Shown: piece after piece, positions 46,593 to 59,068 of the stretch | How the letters are laid out: the number at the start of each line of letters is the position of its first letter | Numbering within the stretch: position 1 is the stretch's first letter | From: Gaeumannomyces sp. JS-464 | Taxonomy: Eukaryota; Ascomycota; Sordariomycetes; Magnaporthales; Magnaporthaceae | Direction: 5' to 3' | Length of the DNA stretch: 64,000 bases | Assembly (NCBI GenBank): GCA_002197995.1 | Contig: NGZR01000003.1 | Location: 1,364,001-1,428,000, forward strand | Position numbers and translations under genes: made by a program | The notes under the pieces: generated by a model | Database searches by the model: none | Told to the model about the DNA's origin: nothing | The model's input: only the letters and a program-made list of their open reading frames with translations

Positions 46593-48885
46593 ATGGCGCC
46601 TCGCAATTCGGAACCTCCGCCGCCGCTCCATCAACACCACTTGTTCCAAGTCCAGGAGCAGCAACCGCCGCTGCAGCTACCACCACCACCACCACCGCAC
46701 CTCCAAACACCGCCACCTCCAGCTTCCCCAAGAGCAGCAGCAGCAACAGCAACAACAACAACAACAACAACAGCCCTTGCTGCGGCCAACCGTCCCCAGG
46801 CTCTGGTCCAGGCTTTCCTACGTGTCCAAGCGCTCGTTCCGCTCCCACTCCTCGTCGTTCGAGGCCGACGACGAATTCTCCGACTCGGATATGGAGGACG
46901 GCTCCGCTGGCCATGCAGCCCGCCGCCGCCGCCATGGCGCGTCTGGTCCCGCCCGCTACCCCGACGAGGACACCCGCCCGACGAGCCCGAAGGAGTTGGC
47001 CGGCTGGTACATGTACTCTTTTGCCGCCGAGACCTACGTCATTTGTGGTATGTGCAGGCTTCACAGTTGTCGTCCGACTGGCAGCCGGCCACCAATCTAA
47101 CATTGTCCGAACCCTTCCTAGCAATTGGCTCCTTCATCCCCATCCTGCTCGAGAGCCTGGCCCGCGAGAACGGCGTCCTCATCAAGGACCGGACCACGCC
47201 CTGCAAGGCGAGCTACGAAAAGGGCGCGGCCGGCGGCGGCGACGCAAAGGGCAACCAGTGTGTCGTGAACGTCCTCGGCATCGAGATCAACACGGCGTCC
47301 TTCGCCATGTACACCTTTAGCGTCAGCGTGCTGCTGCAGGCCCTGCTGGTCGTCAGCATCAGCTGCGCCGCCGATCACGGCAACTACGCAAGAAGCTGCT
47401 GCTGATCTTCGCCGCCATCGGCAGCACCAGCGTCATGGCCTACATCTTTGTCACCAAGCACGTCTACCTGCTGGGCGCCGTCTTGGCCATCATCTCCAAC
47501 ACTTCGTTTGGCGCCTCCTTTGTACTGCTGAACTCGTTCTTGCCCTTGTTGGTTAGGCACCACCCGCGGCGCGAGTTTGCCGAGGCTACCGCTGCTCTCA
47601 CCCCGGGTCTGGACCCATCGCCCGGGTCTCAGCTCCTGTCCACAACGGCGGCTGCGGCCCCGGACGGCGACGGCAACCACGAGTCTGAGGCCCTGCTTGA
47701 CTCAACCGCCACCCTTCTCCGCGAGAACGGGCTGACCCAGGTGCGCACGCGCGAGGACCTCACCTCGATCGAGCTCCAGCTCTCGACCGAGATCTCTGGC
47801 AAGGGCATCGGGATCGGCTACTGTGCGGGCCTGTTCGTCCAGTGCGTCGCCATCCTGATTGTATTTCGGCTCAAAAACTCAACGTGGTCCCAGCGCCTCG
47901 TCCTGCTCTTCGTCGGCGCCTGGTGGGCCGTCTTCACCATCCCCGCAGCCATGTGGCTGCGGCCCAGGCCCGGCCCGCCCCTGCCCGCGGCAGCTGCCTT
48001 TTCATCCAAGAACCGCGGACCCGGCGGACGTGACGGCACGGGCGGCATCCGCGGCAGCCTGCGTGCCTGGCTCGCCTACACGGTGTACGCGTGGCGGGCG
48101 CTGTTTCGCACCATGTCGCTGGCGCGTCGGCTCGTCGACATCGTGCTGTTCCTGGCCGCCTGGTTCCTACTCTCAGACGCCATCGCGACCACGTCGTCGA
48201 CCGCCATCCTGTTTGCCAAAACGCAGTTGCGCATGGAGCCCTGGGCCCTGGCCATGATCAACGTCATCTCGACCATGGCCGGCATCGCGGGCGCGCTCTC
48301 GTGGCCCCCCGTGTCCCGTAGGTTCGGCCTCCGCCCGCACCAGACCATCCTGGCCTGCATCGCCCTCTTTGAGCTGATCCCGCTCTACGGCCTCGCGGGC
48401 TACCTGCCCTTTGTGCAGCGCTGGGGGTCATGGGCCTGCAGCAGCCCTGGGAGATGTTCCCCCTGGCGGCCGTGTACGGCTTCGTCCTCGGCGGCCTGAG
48501 CGGATATTGCCGGTCGCTGTACGGCGAGCTGATCCCTCCAGGATCCGAGGCGGCGTTTTACGCGCTCTACGCCATCACGGACAAGGGCTCGAGCGTGTTC
48601 GGCCCGGCCATAGTCGGGGCCATCATCGACGCGACCGAGGAGATCAGGCCCGCGTTCTGGTTCCTGGCCGCCATGGTTGGCCTCCCCGCTCCGCTCATCT
48701 GGTTCATCGACGTTGACAGGGGCAAGGCCGAGGGTGAGAGGCTTGCTGAGGTCATCGAGGGATTCAAGGCGGAAGGGGACGAGGACGACGAGGACGAGCC
48801 GGAGAATGGCCGGCGAGGCCCCATTCTAGGGGCTTATGATGACGATGACGACGACCTGACCGAGAGGGAGACGCGGAGGGGATAA
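46593..48885 (+). CDS. atg22: Autophagy-related protein 22, vacuolar amino-acid effluxer
   Basis: Atg22 is a major-facilitator-type protein of the vacuole membrane that exports amino acids after autophagic breakdown. Exon 1 runs to 47047, the intron is 47048-47121, and exon 2 ends at 48885; about 739 residues. Family hallmarks are [15 protein letters not shown] before the intron, [19 protein letters not shown] after it, [21 protein letters not shown], and the C-terminal [27 protein letters not shown], with about ten membrane segments and an acidic tail. Breaks: one base missing near 47392, one missing near 48421, and a shift in the N-terminal low-complexity stretch between 46600 and 46735, where the start is uncertain. 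A run of 13 glutamines lies at 46735-46773. Confidence 0.88.
46735..46773 (+). repeat. CAG/CAA repeat, polyglutamine in ATG22
   Basis: Thirteen CAG or CAA codons in a row encode polyglutamine in the frame that continues into the ATG22 body. The stretch just before it is proline- and histidine-rich in the other frame. Slippage in this tract could also explain the local frame change. Confidence 0.8.
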
Positions 48886-50372
48886 TGGGCGCGGGCTGCG
48901 ATAGGCGCTGTTTTAGTTTGGAGAACATCCTGTGCCTGCGTCTCCCTTTTAATTTGGTTTTGGATACATCTCTAATCTTTTGGTGTTTTCTTGTGCATAG
49001 CGACGGCGCTCGGTTATCCTAGGCTTTGACGCGGGCTTGTGGGTGAGGTTTGGGAAGTGACAGATCCCTGTATACTTACCTACCCAGAAAGGATCTCACG
49101 AAATACTTGCCCAATTTAATATAGCTCTCTCTGTCATTGTTGGCTTCTTGACGTCCTGAGCTGTCGTGATTCCCAAAGCACGTGTCAGGTAACGTAGAAT
49201 ATTGGTCTTCACCAGGCTGCGCCAAGCAAGGCGTTTCAATCTGGCGTCCAACACCGTCAGGGTTCCTGGAGATCAAGGGCGTCAGCCATGCTCGATGCGG
49301 CAAATGGCAAGGTTGAGTCCCACCCAATCGGACCTGAGCCCCTCTCCCACCACGAGCGCCGAAGCGGCATTAGATAATCCACCCGATCAGCAGGCAATTG
49401 GACCTCGAGCCAGGAGCTTCCACCAGAGCTGTTTGCGTAATCGCGTCAAGCAGCACGATCTTGCGTTCTCGGCCCATCGCCTTTCCACTGCAATAGATGT
49501 ATTTGTTTCTCGAGTGCTCTCTCCTCCGCATCTGCTTGACGGCGGCATTAATCCAAAGCACGTGCCGTCTGCGGGTTGCGTGCGTCCATGCAAGGGAAAA
49601 CTGGTCAAGAAATAGAACCAAATATTGAAGCTTAAGGCGCAAGAAAAAAGACCCTCATCGCTGTGCCTCATTCTCGTTGGGCATGAGCGATCTGTGCATT
49701 TCTGCGGAGCGGAGAAGATCCCCAGCCACCAAATCATCCCTCCACTGGCTTGGTCGCTGACCCACGTTCCCAAGCTCTCGACAAGCAGGCCGATCGCAAG
49801 AGGAAAAAAAAAAAAAAGACGGAAGAAAAAAAAAGGTAGGAACGAGAGGGCCGCAAGCACCCCTTGTTCCTAGTCGCCGTTTGTAACCACAACCTGTTTG
49901 CTTTTTGTCTCTGCCTTCAGCTTTGTCGCGCCTTTAATTTATCCTTGTCTATTGCCGAGCGCGCCACGCGCCCTCCCTACGACTGCTCCCACGCCGCTAA
50001 ATCGCCTCCCGACAACCTCTTCTCGAAGCTTCCTCCCAAGCCATCGAGCGCGCATCCGGTCCCGACGCCCTCGCATCAATCGCGCTCATCAGTAGCGAGC
50101 ACCAAGCATACTCATCTAGGGGAGGCCCGCCTCGGCAGCCCAAACAAGGTATCCTCGCCTGCTGTCGACGTCAGACACGCGGCTTGGGACACCATCGCCA
50201 CACAGCTACCCGCAGACCGTCGGCTGCTCCCCCCGTCCTTGCTGGCCGGCTGTTCGTCCCACGAGACCCCGAGCTAGTCATCTGCTTCGGGCTTTCCGAT
50301 CGCACCGCGACGCGCGCCGAGCCAGCCGGGCTTGCTCTCCCAGCCTCCTCCCGAACAAAATCCCCTTTCGCG
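48886..50372. other. Intergenic region
   Basis: A 1.5-kb stretch with no supported gene. It has an A-rich run near 49801-49836 and then a C/T-rich leader of about 500 bases before the BAH gene. Confidence 0.5.
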
Positions 50373-51956
50373 ATGGCGTCGTCCCCCAAGAAGCGGTCGC
50401 GCAACGAGACGGACGAGTCGCGCGCCGAGTGCCCCTTCACGATCAAGCTCGTCGACCCGAAAGAGAAGGAGCAGAAGCCAAAGAAACGGCGCAAGCAGGT
50501 CGAGCCCGTCGAGGATGACGAAACCAAGAAGAACCTGGCCCAGCTGTCGCCCTTTGCGCCGACGGGAAAGTTCAAGACGCACGATACCATGGACGTACAC
50601 TACCAGGTTGAGCCGGCAAGAAAGTGGGCAGATATGACGCGGTATAACAGCTTTGTTCGTAAGTGTCGGGCCTGTGATGTTCTCCTCCTTGCCGTCATCT
50701 CTCCAGGCGTGTCTCTAACGTCGCGACGCGCCGGGCAGTGAACGGGGTCAAGTATTTCAGCGAGGGCTTCATCTACGTGGCCAACGAGTCGTCCATCGAC
50801 CGGCAAAAGGCGCCGCCTAATAGGGAAGGGGCCAGAAGAAGAAGTCGGACGACGATTGGGTCGCCAGGATCCTCGAGATCCGGGCCAGCGACGAGCACCA
50901 TGTCTACGCCAGGGTCTACTGGATGTACTGGCCCGACGAGCTGCCACCACACACATTAGACGGGAAGAAGATGGTGCAGGGTCGCCAGCCATATCACGGG
51001 CAGATGGAACTGATCGCCTCCAACCACAGTGTGTTTCTCCGCTTGCCCCCTCCCTCCATAGCTCTGGCATCGCCCGGGTTACTGACCAGGTCGCAGTGGA
51101 CATGATCAATGTGGTCAGCGTTACATCTCAAGCACAGGTGAACCAGATGATCGAGGATAACGACGACGACATTCAGAGCAGCCTCTACTGGCGGCAAGCC
51201 TTCGACGTAAGGACATATGAGCTATCAGTACGTAATGCCTACCTTCTGATCAAGACTTCACTCATCAAACACACATGCGCTCAGGATGCCGCGATCAGGG
51301 GCTAACCCGGATTCTACTATGCAGTCAGTCGAGCTTGTCTGCAAATGCGGACAGCCAGCAAACCCCGACAAAACCCTTATAGGATGCTCCAACACGAAAG
51401 GGGACTGCGGAAAGTGGCTCCACTCGGACTGCCTGATACATGATGCGCTCATGAAGGTGTACGAGAGGTTGGGCAAAACCAAGCCACACATATCGCAGGC
51501 TGCACTGAAGGACGAAAAAGACGGCGACGAGGCTAAGCGCCCACTGAGTCCCAAGGAGTCGGGCGGAGCAGTGTCCGCTCAGCAGTCCATTGACGTCAAG
51601 TCAGCCGGCGTCGAGGTCAAAGACATCAAGCCAAGAGCGAGTCGGCCAGGTTGGAGGAAACATCCACGGCACCCGCAACTTCGACGGAACCAGAGCCGAA
51701 GCCGATAAAGAAGTCTGTCTCGGTTGAGCCATCATCCAGTAAGCCTGGGGGTGCCGGCGGGACCGGACGCAAAGGCAAGTCGAAGAAAAAGGGAGAGACG
51801 GCGACCCCTTACGAGGGGCTCTTCCAGGCCAAGACCGTCATGACCCTGACGCCACCGATGATTGAGATCACCGACCTGCGCCAGGACATCGAGGGCGGCG
51901 ACAAGACGTGGCTGGAGCCAATGCCGTGTCTGATCTGCCACGAGCAGATCGTATAG
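50373..51956 (+). CDS. BAH-PHD chromatin reader protein
   Basis: Introns are 50659-50738, 51029-51096 and 51228-51324; the product is about 446 residues. Basic nuclear-signal clusters (KKRSR, KPKKRRK) open it. A BAH domain spans about residues 95-235, with VNKY-like GVKYFSEGFIYVAN and the aromatic VYWMYWPDEL. A PHD-type zinc set follows: C242, C244, C257, C264, H269, C272, then C438 and C441 at the very end (CLIC), so the finger seems split by a long charged insertion. Fungal BAH-PHD proteins include Neurospora EPR-1, a reader of H3K27me3; orthology is plausible but unproven. Two breaks: one G missing near 50828-50831 and one base missing near 51630. Confidence 0.85.
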
Positions 51957-53637
51957 TCGTTCGGGCGCTTCCCCTGGGCCGACGGCACTCGCTCGGCCCC
52001 GGCGGCCTCGCTCTTCTCTTCGCCAAGCCTCGATAATGACCAGATTCGAGGCTTGCGATACCCACCACCCACCAATCACGCACAAACACGCACACGCGCC
52101 CTCATCGAATCTTCTGCCATCTGGCGGTAAAGACGCATCTTTACCTCGTGATGGGGCAGGACTTGGGCATCTGGCAAGGGGTCGACTCATTCTCTTGTCT
52201 TCTAGCAACATACACCACTGTCATCCCTTTGTTCATGGCGCACGGCGCTTCTGGATCATCTTGTTTGTACTCGATTGTACACCCTCTACTTCGACCGCCT
52301 TATGTGGACTAAGCACTCCGCCGATTCGACTCGCCCAGTTTTCAACCCTTCATCCCGATCCAGGCCCGCTGACATCTGACACCATTGCCAACCGACCCAC
52401 AATGGACATGCACGTTACTGTTGCCAGCTACCTACCTGCCTATGAAACCTAGACCTGCTGGCTAGCGTTCTGCCAACTAGCCACCCGACGACCGTAAACC
52501 CAGGCTGCTGAGCCGAATCCCCCGTCCGCGAACAACGTCCGTGCTCTTTGACATTCACTGGCGCTGAGCTCCGACCTGCTCGGTGTAAAACCTGCAAAGA
52601 GCATCGGCAGCGGAGATACCTGGGTCCAAAACGTCGAGGTTACGGCCGCTGGCTCTGATCCGAGCCGCCAGGAGGGCGCAGGTTTTGGGCGGTGTCGTTG
52701 AGACTACGTCCATCTAGTCTCGACCCACACGTGGGCGGCACGCTGTTGAACCTCGTTGTTATCCCGAGACCACCCAAAGACTGCGGCGCTTTGCTTCGAA
52801 AGTGAGCTTGGAGCGATCTCGGGTGCGGCTACGAAGTCCAGGCAGACAGTAGGACACTGGCGAATCTTTTTTTTTTTTTTCTGTTTTTTTTTTTTTTTTC
52901 TGTCTACCGATCACCCACTGCTTTGGGTAGCATGTCTACTTTGGTATTATCTAGATGAGGGCGGAAAGATCGGCAGATCTGGCAATGAGAGAAAAGGCCA
53001 TCAGGGCCATTTAGGTTGTCAGGTTCACTGCTTTTTATTTTTATTTTTGTCTTTTTGGGTGTTGCTTCTCACAAAAGCACTTTATTTGTTCTTCAGCCAC
53101 TTTACGATGAGCCCATTCTCTGTAGTTAGTTCTTGATAGCCTCGAGCCGTTTGTCTTCTGCCTACCTACCTAGGTATGCATCCATCTGTCCCGGGATTAT
53201 TTCTGTCTCCTGATATCAAGAGGACTTTGGCACATGTTCAGTTGGGAAGCAGCGCCTGCAGAATGGAAGCTTTTGAGACGCAAGAAACCCATGCCACTGT
53301 GTTGGTCCGTGCGCCGTCCCTTGAAACCCATCGAGGGGCAGTTCCATGTCAATTGGACGCCACCCAGGGGCGATGGGGAAGGCGGGGCGGGGCGCGGGAC
53401 TGGAGCTCTCGCAGCTTCTTGGGCTGTTGACAACATCCATCGCCGCCCCCTCCGACGAAAGCCAGATCCCGACCGCATCCGGTTATTGTCTGGTAGTGAA
53501 ATATCTTGAGGGGAAATAAGCAATACCAGACACCAATTCAACTTGAGCTGCCAGGACACCGTTCGTTCCATCGCAACCCCGCTAGTCAAGAGAAGCACGA
53601 CCTATCCGCGAAGCTCGGGCGGCAAAGGAAAACAAAG
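51957..53637. other. Intergenic region
   Basis: No supported gene lies in these 1.7 kb. Two long T tracts sit at about 52867-52880 and 52886-52899, and a TACCTAGGTA palindrome at 53167-53176. Both-strand frames near 53176-53598 are mutual shadows. Confidence 0.5.
53167..53176. repeat. Palindrome TACCTAGGTA
   Basis: An exact copy of the 10-bp palindrome at 46009-46018, preceded by CCTACC, about 460 bases upstream of the capping-protein start. Confidence 0.75.
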
Positions 53638-54709
53638 ATGGCTGCGGATCCCTTCGACTCGTCGCTGTGAGTTTTTTTTTTTGTTGCAGACGCGCGCCCT
53701 CCCTTTTCCATTCTTCCCGGCCGCTCCTCTCTAACGCCGAGCGCAACCACCAGCGACCTCCTCCGGCGCCTGGACCCAAGCACACGAAGCGGCACCTCGA
53801 CGGGCTCGTGTACCTTGTGCCCGACATCACCGAGGACCTGCTGTCGTCGGTGGACCAGCCGCTGGCGGTGCGGCGGTGCAAGCAGACGGGGCGCGAGTAC
53901 CTGCTGTGCGACTACAACCGCGACGGCGACTCGTACCGCTCCCCCTGGTCCAACATGTTCGACCCCCGCTCGACGACGGACCGGGCGGCGGCGGCGTCGG
54001 CCCGGGCGGAGGGAACGAGGGCGCGGGGGAGGCGGCCGTGCCCGGCGAGCGGGTCCGAAAGATGGAGGTGCGCGCGAACGAGGCGTTTGACATCTACAGG
54101 GAGCTCTACTACGAGGGCGGCGTGTCGAGCGTCTACCTCTGGAACCTGGACGACGGGTTCGCCGGGGTCGTGCTGCTGAAGAAGGGTATGGACGGGCTAC
54201 GTACTCCCCGGACCCCCCAACAGGAAAGAAAATACGAGGGAGAGGAGAAGAAAGATTTAGTGGGTGTGGTGCTAACAAAACCCGACCCAAAAAAAAACAC
54301 AGCCTCCCCCAGCGGCGGCGGCAGCAGCAGCGAGGGCGTGTGGGACTCGATCCACGTGTTCGAGGCGAGCGAGCGCGGGCGCACGACAAACTACAAGCTG
54401 ACATCCACCGTGATCTTGACGCTGTCGTCGGGCGCCGCCGCCAACCCGGCCCTGGGCGACATGGACCTGAGCGGCAACATGACGCGGCAGCTGGAGCAGG
54501 ACCTGCGCGCGTCCGACGACGAGTCGCACATTGCAAACATTGGCCGGCTCGTCGAGGACATGGAGCTCAAGATGCGCAACCTGCTGCAGGAGGTCTACTT
54601 TGGCAAGGCAAAGGACGTCGTCGGCGACCTGCGCTCGCTCGGCAGCCTGAGCGAGGGCCGGCGCGACAGGGACGCGCAGAGGGAGCTCATTGGGAGCATG
54701 CGGAGGTGA
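53638..54709 (+). CDS. cap2: F-actin capping protein subunit beta
   Basis: CapZ beta pairs with the alpha subunit to cap actin barbed ends. Exons are 53638-53666, 53754-54185 and 54303-54709. The first exon codes only ten residues ([10 protein letters not shown]). Family segments are [59 protein letters not shown] and [10 protein letters not shown]; the C-terminal tentacle helix ends ELIGSMRR. Two C-run deletions are inferred, near 53777-53779 and 53955-53959; with them the protein is 289 residues, the expected size. The second intron (GTATGG...CACAG, GCTAAC branch) is 117 bases, a multiple of three without stops, so the unspliced frame also reads through. I call it an intron because the inserted residues break a conserved strand. 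Confidence 0.9.
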
Positions 54710-57700
54710 TTTCTGGCCTGTATTGTTTTTCTTTCCTTTTTTTTTTTTTTCTCACCTTTTACCTCGGCTCGTCGGTTCTGTCTCAGTATTAGGAGCAGGT
54801 GCATATCCGCCAAGCCCGGGTACGCCGCCCGCGCAGGCTGGGAAACAGCTGTTTGCCGCGCCTGCTTCTATAGGAGAAACAAACAGGACCTCCCCAGAAT
54901 CACAAGAGAATCGGCAGAGGCCCTCGGAACAACGAATGATGACGGCCATGGTGATTTGATCGGGATTCACGGCATTTGAGGCGCATAAAGGAAGAAAGGG
55001 GACAACAGGGCGTGCGTCTCGAGTGGCGTGACGAGGTGGTGATGTTTCAGTATCTCGTGTTCCGCCCGCCCTTGGGGGGACCGTGGGGGCGGCGGTTTCC
55101 GCAGACGGTCCTGGATGGTGACAAAGGGCCACGCCTTCTCCGTTTCCAAGCTCGCTTGAGCACCCAAATGCGGCATGTGGTCGCCGGCCTGCGGCCTGAG
55201 ACTCGCGCCCCCTATCCGACGCAGGATGGGAGAATGTCCGGGATGGAAGGCCAGGACGGTGCAAGATATGAAAGGGGTCTCTCGTGGCTAGGTAGGTAGG
55301 TAGGTACCATGACGTAGACGAGCCAAATCTCGGGAGTGCAGGCTCAAAACAAGATCAGAGGGGACCTCCTGCATGGTGCAGGTTGGGCTCGACCCGAGGG
55401 AGCATTCGCTGCAACCCGAGACCAAGGCAGAAGGGGATGAGACAGTGGTAGTGATATGGGAACAGCCGGCGGGGTGTGAGGGAAATGAGAACGGGAGTGA
55501 GAGAAAAAAAACCCAATATATACCACACACGGGATAATGTGTATTTCCAGGCCCGTCTTCGGGTGGGTTGGGTGATGTGGGATGTGGAATTGGTCGGGGG
55601 TATTAGGCGACTTGGACAGCGGAACTGACAGAGAAAATGGATGGATGGATGGAACCGTGGACTGGGATCAAAATGGCTCATTGACCATGAGGGTGGATGG
55701 GAATAGATGACTTGCATATGCAGGCGAGTGGGTTGTGGTGGTAGTGGGCGGGCAGCCCGACCTGAGCTCCCCCGTCGTCCCGGTGGAGTCGCGGGCTGAA
55801 GCAATCCAGCTGAGTGAGGGTCGGGCTTTTCTGTGCCTTTCCTCTTTTTTTTTTCTTTTTTATTGCCAACGACGAGGCGTCGAGGCGGCCTGGGCTCAAA
55901 AGCCTTGCGGAACCCTTTCCGCGCTCAAAAACGGGCCGTTTTTGACGGACTATGAGCGAACACGTCCCGCCACGTCTCTCTCTCTCCCCTCGGTAACCAT
56001 TTTCGGAAACAGACAGCGAGAAAAGGCCGGGCGTTTTCCCGAATGGATCGTCGACCGAGATCGAAGCGAGGGAGAGACATGGCGGCGGCGGCGGGATGGG
56101 ACGAGAACGGGAATGGGGAGTCGATCGAGGACGAACCACCACAATTAAACTGGGCCCCCGGTTCAAAACGTGCCGCCTCGGAGAGCAAGACAGCTCGGGA
56201 CCGGGAACTGAAATGGATTGTGGTGGGCATGGATAGGATTTTGCTAAACACGTTTGCCACTGGGGAAAGAATAGACACCATTACATGCGCTGAACTATCA
56301 GACAAGAAATAGGCCGAAAGCGAGGAGCAGGAGAAAGCAAAAAAAAAGAAGAAAAGCAACCGAGGCAGGGATGAGATGTGGGATCGTCACTTCATCCAAT
56401 GCGAGGGCTGGGGGTTCAACAAGGCATCAGAGGACGGACGGCGCGCCCTGCTGGCAGCAATGTGTGTTGTGTGTGTGATGGATGGAAAGGCAAGCTGAAG
56501 GTGAAACCTGTTAGACAGCCTCGGCCGGCCAGAAACGGGACCTGCCGCGAAGACCACTAGGGTCAGCGACTATCTGACGGAGATCCTTACTGGTGGAACT
56601 TTAAAGGATGCGTTGAAGCTATTGGAGTATCTTGTCGTTGTTGTTATTGTTGCTATGACCCCGTTTGCTTTTTTATTTTATTTTTTATTCCGGCTTTATT
56701 TTGGGCCCTTCCCCGTTTTGTGTGTTTGGGGATTTGGGGTTTCTTTTCAGCTGGTGGCGGCGACGCCGAGCTGGTGTTGCAGCAAGGAGCGGGAAGGGGA
56801 AAAATAGGGGACCACAATGTATGCCACTTTGCAACTCATCAATGACAAACAAGCCCGGGAACCCCTGGGCGGGAGGAGGGCCCGTGGGTGGTGGGGGGGT
56901 TTATTGGCGTATCTGTACTCCCCTTTGGCCCGCCGCGTGCTCATCTGAGAGAGGGAAGAGATGTTGTTGACGCGGAGATGGTGTGAGTCGACGACGGGGT
57001 CCTCGTTTTTCTATCATCCTCCTTTCTTCCACTTGAGTTTTTCATCGCAGACGAGGATTTTCCGCTCTTGGCGCTACGGAATTAGCCGAGAAAACCTTGA
57101 CGGGAGATGGTGTAGAATTATCGGGCGTACACATCATTGCTCTTCATTTCCTTCTATTGCTCGCCTCCTTGGCCCATCCCCATCGATCGATCACGGCGGC
57201 GGCGACAGACGCGATGCATCGGCCGGCCAGGAGTTCGTGATCGGTAATACCTTGCGAGCCTGCCATGCTCGTCGCAAAAGATTTGCGGCTCTCCTGCCCC
57301 TTCAGACGTGTAGATCAAGCCTCTGGCGGACCGGCACCCATGGCGCATATGTGGTGGCAGGTAATAAGCAAGTAGGAAAAGCCAGGAGCCGGGCACTCGG
57401 TGATGCGTGGCGTTGTTCCCGTCTTAGACATTGCACACACACATGGCCGTCACACAGTTCGCAGTTTGTGTTGAACCTGCCCCTGGGCCGCCCTGCAGAG
57501 GGGGCCTGCCAACTGTTCCAGAATCATGTCCAACCGGGTATGGAATGAGGGGCTACGGAGAGCGGTGCCTGGCCTGGGCGCCTAAGAACTCTAAACCTGC
57601 CTGCACTACGACGTGTGCGCATAAGAGAGATTGTAGAAGGCGGTGTGTGTCTGCGCGCTGACGACGACAAAGCGCAGATGCATGGAAGGACAAGAGAACA

Positions 57701-59068
57701 ACAGAAGAAAAAAAGCGAGGCGGCGCCAGCATGACCCACGGATGTTCTCGACGTGCCAGGTCAGCACATCCCCCGGCGAGTTCCATGCAGAAAAGGAAGG
57801 GCCTGCCTTGCCGCCGGTGGCTTGGTGGGCTTGCCAGGTTCTAGAAGAAAATCGGGGTTTATAATTCCTGTTCGGCGCAGGACGAGGGCATGCGCCCAGG
57901 GTCGCGTTGCAGGAGCTGGAGGCCGGCACCGCGCAAACCAAAGCCCAAACACAGCACTCGGTCCAATTTTGAGTCCTGCACCAGGGCGCGCGGTGCTTGG
58001 ATCACCCCCTCCCGAAAAAGGAGAGGAGCAGCGCTGCATCGCCGGTGACACAGAGCACCGCGTGCAGAGGCCCTCAGTCGTCGCTGCACGCCGCCTCGGG
58101 GCTTTGGGGACGCCCCGCCCTGATAAATTGCCGTTTCCCGTCAAATTTAAGCTCCGACGAACAATCCCGTACTGTGTCTGGTGTTTTCACGCTGCATAAA
58201 GCAGCTCCACACCCAGCGAGGCGGCCTTTTTTGGACCTCGCCATCTCGCCCGTCCTCTCGGCCTGCGTCGCGTTTATATACCTCGCTGCGGCTTGCTTTC
58301 TGGCCGTGGCCCTGTTTCCTGGCCGCCCGCCAAGCACTGCAATCTGCCATCTTTCCCGTGGTAATTTTGTTGTGTAAAAAGAAGCAGACCAAAACGGCTC
58401 ACAGACCGCCTCCCCCAGGCACGCTCGACGGTGGGCGCCCATCCCTCGCTCCGTCGGCTTTTCCCCTCATCTTATTTACATACGTCTCCGCCGTCTTCGT
58501 ATAATTGCCCTCCCCCGTCTGCGTGCTCCCCCATCCTCTCCCCAACTTGGCCATCGTCAGCACCCTTGGAAGCGCCGCCCACAAACTCGCAATCGACCCC
58601 AACGACGACCCGCCGCGCCCCTCCATCCAGAGCACGTGCCACCCCACCAAGGATTGGCCTTGACTCAAGTTCGACGCCTGAAGCGCGCGCCCAGCTGCCT
58701 GCCGACCCCTTGGACCCGTCCCGGACGCACACTTCTTGTCCGACTCTTCTTCCCCTGGGCCTGTGAACCGGACAAGAAATTGCCAACGCTACCTTGACCA
58801 GCCGTCCGCCTTCCGGCTACCGCTTCTGTGCTTCCCGTGCGGACTACTTCTGGCACACCACTCACGCCAACGACCTCGCTCGCCGGAGCACCAAGAAGCC
58901 CACCACCAAGCCACCAAGCCACCAAGGCGCAACTCAAAAGTCCACAAGCGAGCCGAGCCCGAACCCACTCCGCCGCCCCAGTGCTCCCGCAAAAAAAGAA
59001 GAGTAAAAAAAAACAAGTATTCACGGATCCCTTCGAGTGGCGCACCCTCCGGCGCCCGACAACCAGCC
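54710..59068. other. Long intergenic region, no supported gene
   Basis: These 4.4 kb contain many medium frames on both strands but none with a motif, signal peptide or matching partner exons. An ATGG microsatellite lies at 55636-55652 and a TAGG repeat at 55289-55308. The stretch from about 58440 is C/T-rich, consistent with a leader for the SDR gene at 59069. Confidence 0.55.
55289..55308. repeat. TAGG tandem repeat ending TACC
   Basis: Four TAGG units followed by TACC form another member of the dispersed AGGTAGG/CCTACC motif family. No function can be read from it. Confidence 0.7.

Noticed and set aside
53586..54536. A 316-residue minus-strand frame
   Set aside because: It is the antisense shadow of the capping protein beta gene; its Arg/Pro-rich content mirrors the plus-strand codons.
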